A DNA stretch of 64,000 nt from positions 125,438,882-125,502,881 of the forward strand of contig NC_134364.1 in NCBI RefSeq assembly GCF_048569485.1, written 5' to 3'. A program made the translations under genes and the position numbers. The notes below the pieces were generated by a model. It ran no database searches and had not been told where the DNA came from. It saw only the letters and a program-made list of their open reading frames with translations. Below are positions 44,915-57,500 of the stretch, one piece after another; positions within the stretch are counted from its first letter, which is position 1, and the number at the start of each line of letters is the position of its first letter. Source of the stretch: Anomaloglossus baeobatrachus (Eukaryota > Chordata > Amphibia > Anura > Aromobatidae).

Positions 44915-45549
44915 GGCCCCTTTCACACGTCAGTGATTCTGGTACGTTTGTGCTTTTTTTAAAACGTACCAGAATCACTGACATACGCAGACCCATTATA
45001 ATGAATGGGTCTGCTCACACGTCAGTGATTTTTCACTGCACGTGTCTCCGTGCGGCGTACCCGCGTGTGCGTGATTGCCGCACGGAGACATGTCCATTTT
45101 TTTCTGGCATCACTGATGTCCCACGGACCACGCAGTGGTGTGGTCCGTGAAAAACGTGCCAGAAAAAAACGTGCTTTTAAAATAAAAATCATTTTTACTC
45201 ACCCGGCGTCCAGCGATGTCCTCTGCAGTCCGTTCTCCCTGCTGCTTCTGAGCCGGCTCATTATTGTCGCGCATATTCATTATGTGCGACACAGCCGACC
45301 CGGAAGCAGCTGCTGCGGGGGTCACCGCCGGCCGGATGCTGCACCGCGGGAGCGATCAGCACCATGGACAGTGGGAGCGCGCACAGGTGAGTTGTTTTCT
45401 AAATGCAATCACGGGCCACGGAAAACGGAGCCCGGATTGCACTTAGACAACCCACGTGTGCCGTGAATCACGGCACACGCAGGGACATATGCGTGTTTTA
45501 CACGCCAGTGAAAAACGTCACTGTTTTTCACTGACCTGTGAAACGGGCC
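44915..45549. mobile_element. PIF/Harbinger-type MITE
   Basis: 635 bp with ends GGCCCCTTTCACACG and CGTTTCACAGG (right end read in reverse GGCCCGTTTCACAGG). It is flanked by TAA at 44912-44914 and 45550-45552. The related gypsy copy carries the same site uninterrupted (TTA at 55737-55739 in opposite orientation), which proves the insertion and the 3-bp duplication. TAA duplication and GGCC...TTTCAC ends fit PIF/Harbinger MITEs. Internal sub-palindromes such as GTCTCCGTGCGG and CCGCACGGAGAC are present. It has no coding capacity. Confidence 0.85.
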
Positions 45550-47390
45550 TAATGTGGTTAATTTGTCTGTAATCTACGCACATTCTCATTGTACCATCTT
45601 TTTTCTTTACGAGCACTAGTGGAGCTGCCCAGGGGCTACAACTATCTCTGATAACCCCAGCCTCCTTCATTTCCCGTAACATTTCTTTGGCACGCTGATA
45701 CTGTTCTGGGGGTACAGGGCGGTATCTCTCTTTAATGGGATGATGATCACCCGTGGGGATTTGATGTTTAACCCCTTTTACCTGCCCAAAATCTAGGGGG
45801 TGTTTGCTGAAGACTCATTCGTATTCCTGTACCACCCGGTAAACCCCATGCTTTTGGTGTGAGGGGGTGGAGTCGGTGCCCACATGTAATTTTTGGCACC
45901 AGTCTTCCAGCTGCCCCTTGGAGCCATTGTCTTCCGCCTGGTCGGACGGGATCAAGGGTTCCACTGCTTTGATGGTATTGTTACTGACAGTGTACAGTTT
46001 TGCTACCGTGGCGTACCGGGGCAATTTGGCTTCCTCCTCCCCACATTTCAGGACGCGGACGGGCACTCTTCCCTTGCGGACGTCTGCTACCCCTCTGGCT
46101 ATCAGGACTCCAGGCCTACTGTCTGAATACACCGGTTCTACCAAGGCCTGGTAATCCTGACCCTTGAGGCCTATTGCTGCCCGACACCATATCAACATTT
46201 CACTTCTTGGGGGTATTGCAATAGGGAGGGGGTCACTTACCCTCACACTGCCAATTTCTCCTCCGGCCAGCTCTACCTGCTGCCTCCTCATCAGGGCTCT
46301 GATTTCCCTCTGTAGGGCACGCTGCTGCACGGAGCTGGCAGTTTCAGACGCCTGCTGCAACAAAACTATCACTTCGGCAAGACAATTTTCCATCACATTT
46401 GTACCAATGGTTAGCAGTGGGTCAGATTCTTTGCGATCAATATCTACAATTATCATCCCCTGACATGGCAATTCTACCCGCCCCACTTTAATGGTTACTT
46501 CCTTGTACCCAATTTGAGGCAAGGGCTGACCATTACTGGCCACAATTGTTAAATCATCATCTGGGCCATGGTCAATGTCTGAATCAGCCCAATATCTTTT
46601 GTACAGTTTATAAGGGATGGTTGTTACCTGGGACCCCGTATCCAGGAGGGCATTCAAAGGGATCCCATCCAGCACAATAGGAAGGACTGGTCGTCCTCCC
46701 ACATACTTGCTGCGACCGGGGGTTGAGCCGGGCTTCCTTACACCTGGGGGTTGGCTCCTGGCCCCAGGTTCGGCCCATTTAAAGGACAGTGTCGTGCAAT
46801 ATGGCCCGCCTGGCTGCAGCGGCGGCAGATCGGTTGTCCCGTTGAATCATACCGGTCTGTGTCTTTTCCTCGGGTCGGCGGAATCCTCCTCTGTCGCATC
46901 CATGGGACGTCATCTGGGCTGGAGGCCAACTCGATTCTTGCAGGCGATGGGGTCACTTGTAGAGACTGCACGGTCTTGGCAAGGGCAGCTACAGTCCTTA
47001 AACTTTGCAAAGTCCAGAGCAGGGTTCTGCAGGACCATGATACGCAGCTGGGTCCTGTGGGCATCTGACAGGAGCCCCTCTATGAACTGCTCAGTTAGGA
47101 GCTTGTCTTCTTCACGTACACTCTCTGGGTCCACCTGTTTAATTGCTTTCAGGGCCTCCTGCAGGTTTAAGGCATAGTCCCGTATGCTGTCTGTGGCCCG
47201 TTGTTTGCACCCAAAGAATCTCATCTTTTATTTCTGCTGCGGTGCGGGTGTCGAAAGTACTCTTTAACTTGGCCAGTATCTGGGTTGCTGTCCCTTTATC
47301 TGTATCAGGCCAGGACTTCACTTCACGCTGGGCCGCGCCGGCTAGCTGCCCCATTAATATGCCCACCTTCTGGCTCTCAGTCAGAGGATA

Positions 47391-48679
47391 TGTGACGCCC
47401 TGGGCAAGCCAGGGGTCACAGGTCACAACACCACCACACCCTACACCCCAGTTAGGAACACCAAGGCTACCAAAATCCTTGTTGCCTTCCTCCAGGGGCT
47501 GATGTTCACACCAGGGGGTGGGCCAGGCGGTTGGCTCCGCCCACCGAGGAGTACACAGCCCTGGAGGCGGGAAGAACCAGGCGGATAGAGTTGGACAGGA
47601 AGAAGAACAGAGAGAGGAGTTGAGTGGAGGAGTTGAGCTCAGGGAGAGCTTGAGAACAGAATTAAGCTAGGGAAGTGAAGGAGTAAACAGTGAAGTGGTA
47701 GTGGAGCTAAAGAGTGAAGCTGAAGTCAAGTAAAGTGAAAGAAACCGTAGTAAAGCCTGAAGTTGGTCCGTGGCTGTGTGCCTGGACAGTGTCAGCAAGG
47801 TCAGCAGACGGCGGAGATAGTCCGGAGGGGGACTGCTCGGAGGTTGCTGGAAGGACCGCGGACGGGTAGTGGCCCGGCGGTCTGGAGCAGTATACAAAGG
47901 ACAGTCAGCACCAGGGCAGGGGCCTCTTGGATCCCGGCAAGGCTAGGAGTCGCCATAATTTGCCAAATCCGTCAGTGAAGGGGACGTCTGTCTCCAAACA
48001 ACCAAGTCCCGATTGAAGGCAACAGTCCAACCATTGAGGAGAGACACCGCCACCGCCAAGGCACCAGTTTCTCAGGGCCAGCGCCTGCGGGCAAAGTAGG
48101 GCTCCTCCGGCCCATATCCAAGCCGGGGAGCGGGTTACAGGTGGGAACCCATCGCAACCAATATCAACATAGGTGCAGGACAGAGGGACCGTCACCTACT
48201 GGGGAAAGCAAGTGCAGCCGTCCGTGGGAACCGTCTTGCCAGCCATGTGTTTTACCGAGAACTGTGTCATCGTCTCAGGCTGAGTGAGTACCACAGTGCC
48301 GCAAGGCACAGCGCTGCCCCCGCGTCCCTGCGCCCACCAAGCCCTGCACCACACACCTCATCACTGGGCCCCGGGATCACCAACCCCTACCCACGGAGGG
48401 GCAACACAACAACTTGCTGCTCCATACCATCCTTCCCGGGATCCCCACACAGAGCAGCGGTGATCTCAACAAATCACCACAACCGTGGGTGGCGTCACGG
48501 ACAATAATAAACAACCCCCACACCCAAAAACCACCCTTTTCACTCATGGGCGAGGAGCGCCGCTCGAGTCCCCGGGATCCGGCCCATCGCTCGAGCCACC
48601 GAGCAGCGGCAGCAGGCCGCAGTGCCAGCCGGACCCGAGCAGTAGGGAGAGCGCGGCGTCCCCTCCTCCGCCCGCCACA
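47391..48679 (+). mobile_element. Solo LTR, family D, inside the gypsy gag region
   Basis: 1289 bp, TGTGACGCCC...CCGCCACA, with target duplication GATA (47387-47390, 48680-48683). The related gypsy copy shows the uninterrupted site near 53720-53730. It is of the same family as 4401-5541. Confidence 0.85.
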
Positions 48680-49153
48680 GATACACTCTAAACAAGCTGT
48701 GCAGCCTTTCTCTGAAGTCGCTCAGGGTATGTGACTCCCCGGAGTAGTGCGGCAGCCATTCTGCTCCCGGGATGTACGGCATTGTGATCGGCATTACCGG
48801 CGCTACAGCGGGGGCTGTGGCGACGGCGATTGGGATTGCTTCGGCTGGTGCTGCGGCGTCTCGGGCTATGGCAGCCACCTGCTCTCCCTCTGAGTCGGAC
48901 ATCTTCCTCCCCCTTAGTGGACCTTACCAGGCTCCGCTTTCTTTTCAAATCCCTTCTGGGTAGCGCGGGGTTAACGGCTCCCCGCTCTGCTGGCGCGCTC
49001 GCTTCGCGCTCTTTTTCGGGCACGCTCCCTTTCTTCCTGCACTCAGCGAGGCTAATGGCGGCGGCAGTTTTCAAACAGGAAAAGTCTCTTCAGCACAGTT
49101 TTACAAGGCGCACAGTACCCGGTGGGACCGGGCACGAAATCCTGTTCGTGACG

Positions 49154-50025
49154 CCAAAATTGACTCGCCCACCCCAGGGCTATGGGACACCCGGTGCCGG
49201 GCCGGACTAGTCCGGGGGTCGTCAGTGGTGGCGGGGCCCGACTCCGTGACCCTGGTGGGTGTCAATTAAATATGGCTGGTGACTTGGTGATGGTCTGTGT
49301 CACTTTCCTCTGCACTGTGTTTTCGGTGTGGTGGACTTCCCTGTGTGGAACACGAGAGTCCGCTCCCGATACTTTTGTTGAGAGCCTTGCCTGTTGACGC
49401 TGGCCCTTGAGATCTACCGGGCCCTGGAGGATGCCCTATCCCCCGCGAGGGGCTGTTGTCTGCTTTTAGGACTTTGGTTGGGACCGGACCTAAAATCCTG
49501 CCCTCAATTGGTTAATTAGCTAGGCCGTTGGTTCCGGTCCTGGTTTCAGGGTGCAAGTACCCCCTCTGTGCACGGTTTCTGGGTCGGTTCTCCGGTGTCG
49601 GTACCGGAGGGCTCCAACCCTGCCCCGGTCCACCTCGGATCTCCGGCTGCCGTCTTCCAGTCTCCTGACAGACACGGAACACCGTCTGCCACCTAGCCAG
49701 CACGCCGGGGCTCCAACCTCGACGCCTTTGCTCTCTGGCTTCCACTTCACTTTCTCCTCTCAACTACTACTCCTCTCCACTCTCTCAACTCCACTGCACT
49801 GAACTCAACTCTTAACTGAACTGAACTAACTATTTTCCCGCCTCGGGTTCTCCAGACCCCTAGGTGGGCTTTCTCCATCCGCCTGGTCCCACCCACTGAT
49901 CTGCCTTTCCTTCCCTGGGGGGGGGGGTGACTAGGGTTTTTGGTTGACATGATGTAACCTGGTGAGGGATGGTGTTATGCAGGGGCCTACTTTGTGTGAC
50001 CACCTGGCGGCGCCAGGGCGTCACA
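49154..50025 (-). repeat. Chimeric LTR at the 5' end of the - strand gypsy element
   Basis: On + it starts TGACTCGCCCACCCCAGGGC and for about 140 bp equals the family C LTR. After GGTGACTTGG (near 49287) it switches to unrelated sequence and ends GGGCGTCACA. The outer end reads TGTGACGCCCTGG, similar to the start of family D LTRs. I infer an LTR recombinant between subfamilies. Confidence 0.7.
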
Positions 50026-50530
50026 TTTCTTGTTCACAGGTGGTGGTTTTTCAGCCTTCCTTACCTTGGCTATGTCCCTGAGTATGGCACACCTTGTGCT
50101 TTTTGATACTCCAGTAACGTTGCAGCTCTGAAATATGGCAAAACTGGTGGCAAATGGCATCTTGGCAGCTTCACGCTTGATTTTCCTCAATTCATGGGCA
50201 GTTATTTTGCGCCTTTTTTGCTTCTTGCGACCCTGTTGGCTATTTGCATGAAACACTTGATTGTTTGGTGATCACACTTCAAAAGTTTGGCAATTTCAAG
50301 ACTGCTGCATCCCTCTGCAACACATCTGACAAAGTTTGGACTTTTCAGAGCCCGGCAAATCTCTCTTCTGACCCCTTTTGCCAAAGGAAAGGAAGTTGCC
50401 TAATAATTAAGCACACCTTATATAGGGTGTTGATGTCATTACACCGCACCCCTCCTCATTACAGAGAGGCACAGCACCTGATTTACTTCATTGGTAGTTG
50501 GCTCTCAGCCTATACAGCTTGGGGGCTCTA
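50026..50530 (-). pseudogene. Tc1/mariner-type transposase remnant cut by the LTR
   Basis: Two overlapping pieces on -: MAKGVRREICRALKSPNFVR with EGCSSLEIAKLLKCDHQTIK (helix-turn-helix) at about 50384-50210, and ITAHELRKIKREAAKMPFAT with GVSKSTRCAILRDIAKVRKA up to PPVNKK at 50030. The frame shifts between them, and the catalytic half is gone, replaced by the LTR at 50025. The upstream sequence TTGGTAGTTGGCTCTCAGCC near 50490 resembles the 5' region of vertebrate Tc1-like elements. It is an old DNA transposon, 5' half only. Confidence 0.65.
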
Positions 50531-51300
50531 TCGCTAGTGTCAGCTCTGAAGGAGGGTGCTATATCTTTTTTATTATTATTATTATTATTATTACTATTAT
50601 TTGCAGTTATCTGTCTTTGCAACATGGGAGCGGATGTGAGATGTCACAGGTATATGATTCTGCTTATTAAAATATTTAGAAGGCCGTATGGCACAATGTT
50701 AAATTATATTATATAGAGTAGGACCCCCCTATTGAGATTTGCTGTGACGTGGCAGGAGTGGCTCAAATTATTGATCAATTGTTTGCTACAAATCTCTTTT
50801 TGCATTATAGTACATTATATACAGTATTATAGTACAGTAGGAATGAATTTGTGAATGTTACACTTTTTATTATTTCATGCCATTCATAGGCAGTGCTGGC
50901 TCCTCCCGCTCTATAATGTTCTATATCTTTAGTATGAGCTCCAGGGAGGCGACTCTATATCTGTAGTGAGCACCGGTGGGGGAGCTCTGTATCTTTATTG
51001 TTAGCTCTGAATGGGGCCTCTATATTTGTAGTGTGAGCTGTGGAGAGAGGGGGGGTCCATACTTGTAGTGCGAGCTCCAGAGGGGGATCTATATCTATGG
51101 TGTGAGCATCGGGGGGGGGCCTTCCTCCATGGGGCTCTATATCTCTAGTGTTAGCTCTGAAGGGGGGCTCCATATCTGTAGGGTGAGCTCCGGGAGGGGG
51201 GGGGGGGGAGGGGAGTGCTCTATATCTGTAGTGTGAGCTCCGGGGGCTCTATATCTGTAGTATGAGCTCCGGGGAGAGGGGGGGCTCTATATCTGTTATG
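50531..51300. repeat. About 32-bp minisatellite with an inserted low-complexity block
   Basis: Units of GGGGGCTCTATATCTGTAGT plus GTGAGCTCCG occur at 50531-50560 and 50912-51300. Between them is an (ATT)n run (50568-50600) and about 310 bp of AT-rich sequence, probably an inserted dispersed repeat that I cannot classify. Confidence 0.75.
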
Positions 51301-52199
51301 TACATGGGGCAGGCTGACAACCATTCACATATATACAAGCAGGTTGTCAGTGATGGCGCGGGCTGACAACCTCTCACATGTATACAGGCAGGTTGTCAGT
51401 GATGGGGTGGGCTAGCAATGTCTCCCATGTATACAGGCAGGTTGTCAGTGATGGGGTGGGCTAGCAATGTCTCCCATGTATACAGGCAGGTTGTCAGTGA
51501 TGGGGTGGGCTAGCAATGTCTCCCATGTATACAGGCAGGTTGTCAGTGATGGGGTGGGCTAGCAATGTCTCCCATGTATACAGGCAGGTTGTCAGTGATG
51601 GGGTGGGCTAGCAATGTCTCCCATGTGTGCAGGCAGGTTGTCAGTGATGGGGTGGGCTAGCAATGTCTCCCATGTATACAGGCAGGTTGTCAGTGATGGG
51701 GTGGGCTAGCAATGTCTCCCATGTGTACAGGCAGGTTGTCAGTGATGGGGTGGGCTAGCAATGTCTCCCATGTATACAGGCAGGTTGTCAGTGATGGGGT
51801 GGGCTAGCAATGTCTCCCATGTGTACAGGCAGGTTGTCAGTGATGGGGTGGGCTAGCAATGTCTCCCATGTGTACAGGCAGGTTGTCAGTGATGGGGTGG
51901 GCTAGCAATGTCTCCCATGTATACAGACAGGTTGTCAGTGATGGGGTGGGCTAGCAATGTCTCCCATGTGTACAGGCAGGTTGTCAGTGATGGGGTGGGC
52001 TAGCAATGTCTCCCATGTGTACAGGCAGGTTGTCAGTGATGGGGTGGGCTAGCAATGTCTCCCATGTATACAGGCAGGTTGTAAGTGATGGGGTGGGCTA
52101 GCAATGTCTCCCATGTGTACAGGCAGGTTGTCAGTGATGGGGTGGGCTAGCAATGTCTCCCATGTGTACAGGCAGGTTGTCAGTGATGGGGTGGGCTAG
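51300..52199. repeat. 49-bp minisatellite, left part
   Basis: About 18 copies of GCAGGTTGTCAGTGATGGGG followed by TGGGCTAGCAATGTCTCCCA and TGTATACAG. Variation is almost only TGTATACAG against TGTGTACAG or TGTGTGCAG. It continues at 60681-61065 beyond the gypsy element. Confidence 0.97.
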
Positions 52200-53249
52200 T
52201 GTGGCGCCCCAGGACCTGGTTGCCACAATAGCATTGCCCTCCCAAAGGGTTAATGCTGAGCCTGGAGGTAATTGGGAGATCTATTGGCCAGTAAGTTTAA
52301 CATCCAACGCAGTTCTCCCTCCGGCCAGCAGGGGGAGCTCTGAACCTGGAATTCCAGGGAGCATTCCTTAAGTCTGACCTGAGGGAGGAAGTAGTGTGCA
52401 GTCTGTAGAAAGGAAGCAAAGAGAACAGACGCAGAGTAGTGCTGCCTTGTGGAACTGGGGCCTAGAGCTGGAATAGCTTGGCCCAGTGAAGCAAGAAGTG
52501 CAGAGAGGCACAGAAGAGACTCGGACATCGGAGTCTGTGGTTGCCAGGGTATAAAATCCTTCCCTGGTAGCCGAATCCGGAGGGCAGGAGAGCTGCAAGC
52601 CCCCTGGCCCAGAAGCAATCTGAAGGTACAGCTGCATCCCAAGGACCCGGTGTGGACTCCAGCAGAGAAGCACCAGAGAGGGCCTGCGCAGTCTACCACA
52701 CAGAGAAAGGGACGAACCACTGGTCCCAGCAGCAGGAGGGCCTTTGCTAAATTCAGAGTGCAGGGTCCTATAATAGTAAAGAAAAGAAAGATTAGGGAGT
52801 AGGCCTCATACTCAACTGGCCAAAGATCACCCCCAGGCACTTCCAGGCCGGCCGGACCATCTTTACCATCTGTGACGGTCTCCCTGGACTAAACTGCTGC
52901 CGAGTAAAAGAGGAGAAGGTAAAGAGACTACTGTTTGTGCCTGTTTCTTTCACTGCCTGTCGGCTCTGCACCGTGTTATTCACACCATAGACTCTCATGA
53001 ACACCAACTGTTGCCCCGGGGCACCGCTCCACCTGTGGGGAGCAGGACCATCCTAGCTGCCATTCCAACAGCATATCCGCATACCACAGGTGGCGTCACG
53101 AACACAAACTTTATTCAAACCCCAAGTCACCAGCCATATTTAAACTGACACCCACCAGGGCCACGGAGTCGGGCCCCGCCACCACTGACTACCCCCGGAC
53201 TAGTCTGGCCCGGCACCGGGTGTCCCATAGCCCTGGGGTGGGCGAGTCA
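52200..53249 (+). repeat. 5' LTR of the full-length gypsy element
   Basis: 1050 bp, TGTGGCGCCCC...GGGCGAGTCA. It is shorter than the 3' LTR by 35 bp, because a patch near 53050-53090 differs in sequence and length. Confidence 0.92.
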
Positions 53250-53502
53250 ACTTTGGCATCACGAACAGGATTTCGTGCCCGGCGCCCACCGAGTACTGTG
53301 CGCCTTTGAAAACACTGTGTGTTTACTGTTTGAAGACTGCCGCCGCCATTAGCGTCGCTGAGTGCAGGAAGAAGGGGGGCATGCCCGAAAAAGAGCGCGA
53401 AGGGAGCGCGCCATCAGAGCGGAGGGTCGTTAACCCCGCGCTACCCGGAAGAGATTGTAAAAAGAAAGCGGAGCCTGGTAAGGTTCACTAAGGGGGAGGA
53501 AG

Positions 53503-54552
53503 ATGTCCGACACCGAGGGAGAGCCGGTGGCTATAGTAGTTCAAGACGCAGCAGCACCAGCCAATGTAATCCCAGTCGCCGTCGCCCCAGCCCCCGCGGT
53601 AGCGCCGGTAATGCCGATCACAATGCCGTACATCCCGGGAGCAGAATGGCTGCCGCCGTACTCCGGGGAGTCACATACCCTGAGCGACTTCAGAGAAAGG
53701 CTGCACAGCTTGTTCCGGGTGTATCCGCTGACTGAAAGCCAGAAGGTGGGCATATTAATGGGGCAGCTAGCCGGCGCGGCCCAGCGTGAAGTGAAGTCCT
53801 GGCCTGATACAGATAAAGGGACAGCAACCCAGATACTGGCCAAGTTAAATAGTACTTTCGACACCCGCACCGCAGCAGAAATAAAGATGAGATTCTTTGG
53901 GTGCAAACAACGGGCCACAGACAGCATACGGGACTATGCCTTAAACTTGCAGGAGGCCCTGAGAGCAGTTAAACAGGTGGACCCAGAGAGTGTACGTGAA
54001 GAAGACAAAATCCTAACTGAGCAGTTCATAGAGGGGCTCCTCTCAGATGCCCACAGGACCCAGCTGCGTATCATGGTCCTGCAGAACCCTGCTCTGGACT
54101 TTGCAAAGTTTAAGGACCAGGCCATCCGGGTACTGAGGGAATCTACACCGAATGACTCAGTACCCCTCCGGCCTCTTGCTATCACGTACCCCGGGGTGGT
54201 GCCTGCAACACGAGCCGCTGCAGGGGCTGAGGCGCAGTCCCTGGATAAGGATCCCGCTGCAGAGCTCAGACAGCAGGTCCAGGAGCTGACCAAGACTGTA
54301 GCTGCCCTTGCCAAGACCGTGCAGTCTCTACAAGTGACCCCATCGCCTGCAAGAATCGAGTTGGCCTCCAGCCCAGATGACGTCCCATGGATGCGACAGA
54401 GGAGGATTCCGCCGACCCGAGGAAAAGACACAGACCGGTATGATTCAACGGGACAACCGATCTGCCGCCGCTGCAGCCAGGCGGGCCATATTGCAAGACA
54501 CTGTCCTTTAAATGGGCTGAGCCTCGGGCCAGGAGCCGACCCCCAGGTGTAA
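53503..54552 (+). CDS. Gypsy family C gag polyprotein (retrotransposon)
   Basis: 349 codons on +. An N-terminal alanine/proline-rich segment is followed by a capsid-like region (about residues 50-230, with EWLPPYSGESHTLSDFRERL and the helix-rich LTEQFIEGLLSDAHRTQLRI), a short coiled-coil-like ELRQQVQELTKTVAALAKTV (about 255-285) and a CCHC zinc knuckle CRRCSQAGHIARHC (about 323-336). This is typical Ty3/gypsy Gag, which packages element RNA. The - strand relative carries the same protein at about 48.9-46.7 kb. Confidence 0.85.
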   Translation: MSDTEGEPVAIVVQDAAAPANVIPVAVAPAPAVAPVMPITMPYIPGAEWLPPYSGESHTLSDFRERLHSLFRVYPLTESQKVGILMGQLAGAAQREVKSWPDTDKGTATQILAKLNSTFDTRTAAEIKMRFFGCKQRATDSIRDYALNLQEALRAVKQVDPESVREEDKILTEQFIEGLLSDAHRTQLRIMVLQNPALDFAKFKDQAIRVLRESTPNDSVPLRPLAITYPGVVPATRAAAGAEAQSLDKDPAAELRQQVQELTKTVAALAKTVQSLQVTPSPARIELASSPDDVPWMRQRRIPPTRGKDTDRYDSTGQPICRRCSQAGHIARHCPLNGLSLGPGADPQV

Positions 54553-54587
54553 GGAAGCCCGGCTCAAACCCCAGTCGCAGCAAGTAT

Positions 54588-57500
54588 GTGGGAGGACGCC
54601 CGGTCCTTCCTATTGTGCTGGATGGGATCCCTTTGAATGCCCTCCTGGATACGGGGTCCCAGGTAACAACCATCCCCTACAAACTGTACAAAAGATATTG
54701 GGCTGATTCAGACATTGACCATGGCCCAGATGATGATTTAACAATTGTGGCCAGTAATGGTCAGCCCTTGCCTCAAATTGGGTACAAGGAAGTAACCATT
54801 AAAGTGGGGCGGGTAGAATTGACGTGTCAGGGGATGATAAGTGTAGATATTGATCGCAAAGAATCTGACCCACTGCTAACCATTGGTACAAATGTGATAG
54901 AAAATTGTATTGCCGAAGTGATAATTTTGTTGCAACAGGCGTCTGAAACTGCCAGCTCCGGGCAGCAGCGTGCCCTACAGAGGGAGATCCGAGCCCTGAT
55001 GAGGAGGCAGCAGGTAGAGCTGGCCGGAGGAGAAATTGGCAGTGTAAGGGTAAGTGACCCCTCCCCATTGCAATACCCCCAAGAAGTGAAATGTTGATAT
55101 GGTGTCGGGCAGCAATAGGCCTCAAGGGTCAGGATTACCAGGCCTTGGTAGAACCGGTGTATTCAGAAAGTAGGCCTGGAGTCCTGATAGCAAGAGGGGT
55201 GGCAGACGTCCGCAAGGGAAGAGTGCCCGTCCGTGTCCTGAATTGTGGGGAGGAGGAAGCCAAATTGCCCCGGTACGCCACTGTAGCAAAACTGTACACT
55301 GTCAGCAACAATACCATCAAAGCAGTGGAACCCTTGATCCCGTCCGACCAGGCGGAAGACAATGGCTCCAAGGGACAGCTGGAAGACTGGTGCCAAAAAT
55401 TACATGTGGGCACCGACTCCACCCCCTCACACCAAAAGCATGGGGTTTACCGGGTGGTACAGGAGTACGAGCGGGTCTTCAGCAAACACCCCCTAGATTT
55501 TGGGCAGGTAAAAGGGGTTAAACATCAAATCCCCACGGGTGATCATCATCCCATTAAAGAGAGGTACCTCCCTGTACCCCCCGCACAGTATCAGCGTGCC
55601 AAGGAGATGTTACGGGAAATGAAGGAGGCTGGGGTTATCAGAGATAGCTGTAGCCCCTGGGCAGCTCCACTAGTGCTCGTAAAGAAAAAAGATGGTACAA
55701 TGAGAATGCGCGTAGATTACAGACAAATTAACCGCATTACACATAAAGATGCTTATCCACTACCCAGAATAGAAGAGTCACTAACGGCCTTAAAATCAGC
55801 TAATTATTTCTCCACCTTGGATCTCACCAGTGGGTATTGGCAGGTTCCCGTGGCAGAGGCGGACAAAGAGAAGACTGCATTCACGACACCAATGGGTCTC
55901 TGCGAGTTCAATTGTATGCCGTTCGGGCTCTGCAATGCCCCAGGGACATTTCAGAGATTGATGGAGTGCTGCTTGGGCCATCACAACTTTGAAACCGTGC
56001 TATTGTACCTGGATGACGTCATAGTCTACTCCAAGACCTACGAAGATCACCTGAGGCACTTAGCAGAAGTGTTTGAGTCCCTGTCGGAGTATGGCCTGAA
56101 GATAAAGCCGTCCAAATGTCACCTCTTGAAGCCAAAGGTACAGTACCTGGGTCATGTGGTCAGCGCAGAAGGTGTGGCACCTGATCCGGAGAAAGTCACC
56201 GTAATCAAGGACTGGCCAAGACCCACCACGGTAAAGGAGGTGCGGCAGTTCCTTGGGCTGGTGGGCTACTAATGAAGGTTCATTGATGGTTTCACAAAGA
56301 TAGCAGCGCCTCTTCAAGATCTCCTGGTGGGCCAGCCAAAGCAGGCTAAGAAGCAGAGCCCTCCATTTGAATGGAACAACCAAATAGAAACTTCTTTTGT
56401 CCGGCTGAAAGGGGCTCTCACGGGAGAAGAAATTCTGGCCTACCCTGACTACAGCCAGCCGTTTGTACTGTATACAGACGCCAGCAACGTGGGACTGGGA
56501 GCAGTTCTGTCCCAGGTGCAGGGAGGCAGAGAGAAGGTGATAGCTTACGCCAGTAGGAAGCTTCGGCCCACAGAAAGGAATCCAGAAAACTACAGTTCCT
56601 TCAAGCTGGAGTTCCTCGCTATTGTTTGGGCAGTGACTGAACGCTTCAAGCACTCTCTGGCATCGGCCAAGTTCACCATCTTCACGGACAACAATCCGTT
56701 GACACATCTGGCAACAGCCAAGTTAGGTGCGTTGGAACAGCGATGGATGGCCCGGCTGTCTAACTTTGACTTTACCATCAAGTACCGGGCTGGCAAGAAG
56801 AATAACAATGCTGATGCGCTGTCCAGAATGCCTCACTTACCCGAGTCTGGAGAAGACCTGGATGAACTCGAAGAGATAGAGTTACCGGCTTTCCATCACC
56901 AAGGTGTTTCCCAGTGTGAGCATGCTGTAGGAGGGAAGCGCTCGAGCCAGCACGAGGTCTCGGTCAACCCATTACTCCACCATAATTGGGAAGAGACACA
57001 GAACGGTGACCCGGCCGTGCGATTGGTCAAAGAAAAGCTAGCACAAGCTGAGACCCATCTTGGCCCAGATGCTCCAGAAGAAGCCCAGAAGCTGTGGAAG
57101 GAGAGGGGACGACTGTTCACCTACCAAGGCAAGCTCTGCAAGAGATATGTCAACTGGCGAACGAATGAACTCGTCTGGCAGATAGTGGTCCCACAGAGGG
57201 ATGCTCCAATGGTCCTAGCAGCTTATCATGATAAAGCAGGACACTTCGGGTGGAAGAAGTTGGAGACCCTTCTCCGCGATCGGTTCTACTGGGTGCACAT
57301 GAGAAAGACGATCGAGAAGTGGTGCCGAGACTGTGGTCCGTGTAACCTGAGGCGGAAGGATGATGCCAGTCAGAGGTCTCCCCTACAGCCAATTGTCACG
57401 AAGCAGCCCCTGGAGTTGGTGGCCCTGGACCACGTGAAGTTAACACCAAGCCGGTCAGGCTATGTGTACGCCCTCACCATTGTGGACCATTACTCTCGTT

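Larger units (their letters stand above)
40409..50025 (-). mobile_element. Ty3/gypsy family C element, - strand, rearranged fossil
   Basis: In element orientation (right to left): chimeric 5' LTR (50025-49154), primer-binding region (about 49153-49130), gag (about 48.95-46.74 kb, interrupted by a solo LTR; zinc knuckle CRRCSQAGHIARHC), protease (about 46.7-46.4 kb, LLDTGSQ), RT (about 45.7-44.4 kb, YLDDVIVY, interrupted by a MITE), RNase H (about 44.3-43.8 kb), integrase (about 43.4-42.7 kb) and 3' LTR (41513-40409). It has the normal gypsy order, unlike the neighbouring Gmr1-like element. It is closely related to the copy at 52200-60680. The flanks do not share a target duplication (CAAG against TTTC), so the ends are probably not from one insertion. 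Several breaks, about four to six. Confidence 0.85.

Noticed and set aside
49512-49950. Short frames near 49.5-49.9 kb as host exons
   Set aside because: They fall within the chimeric LTR and lack conserved residues or splice partners.
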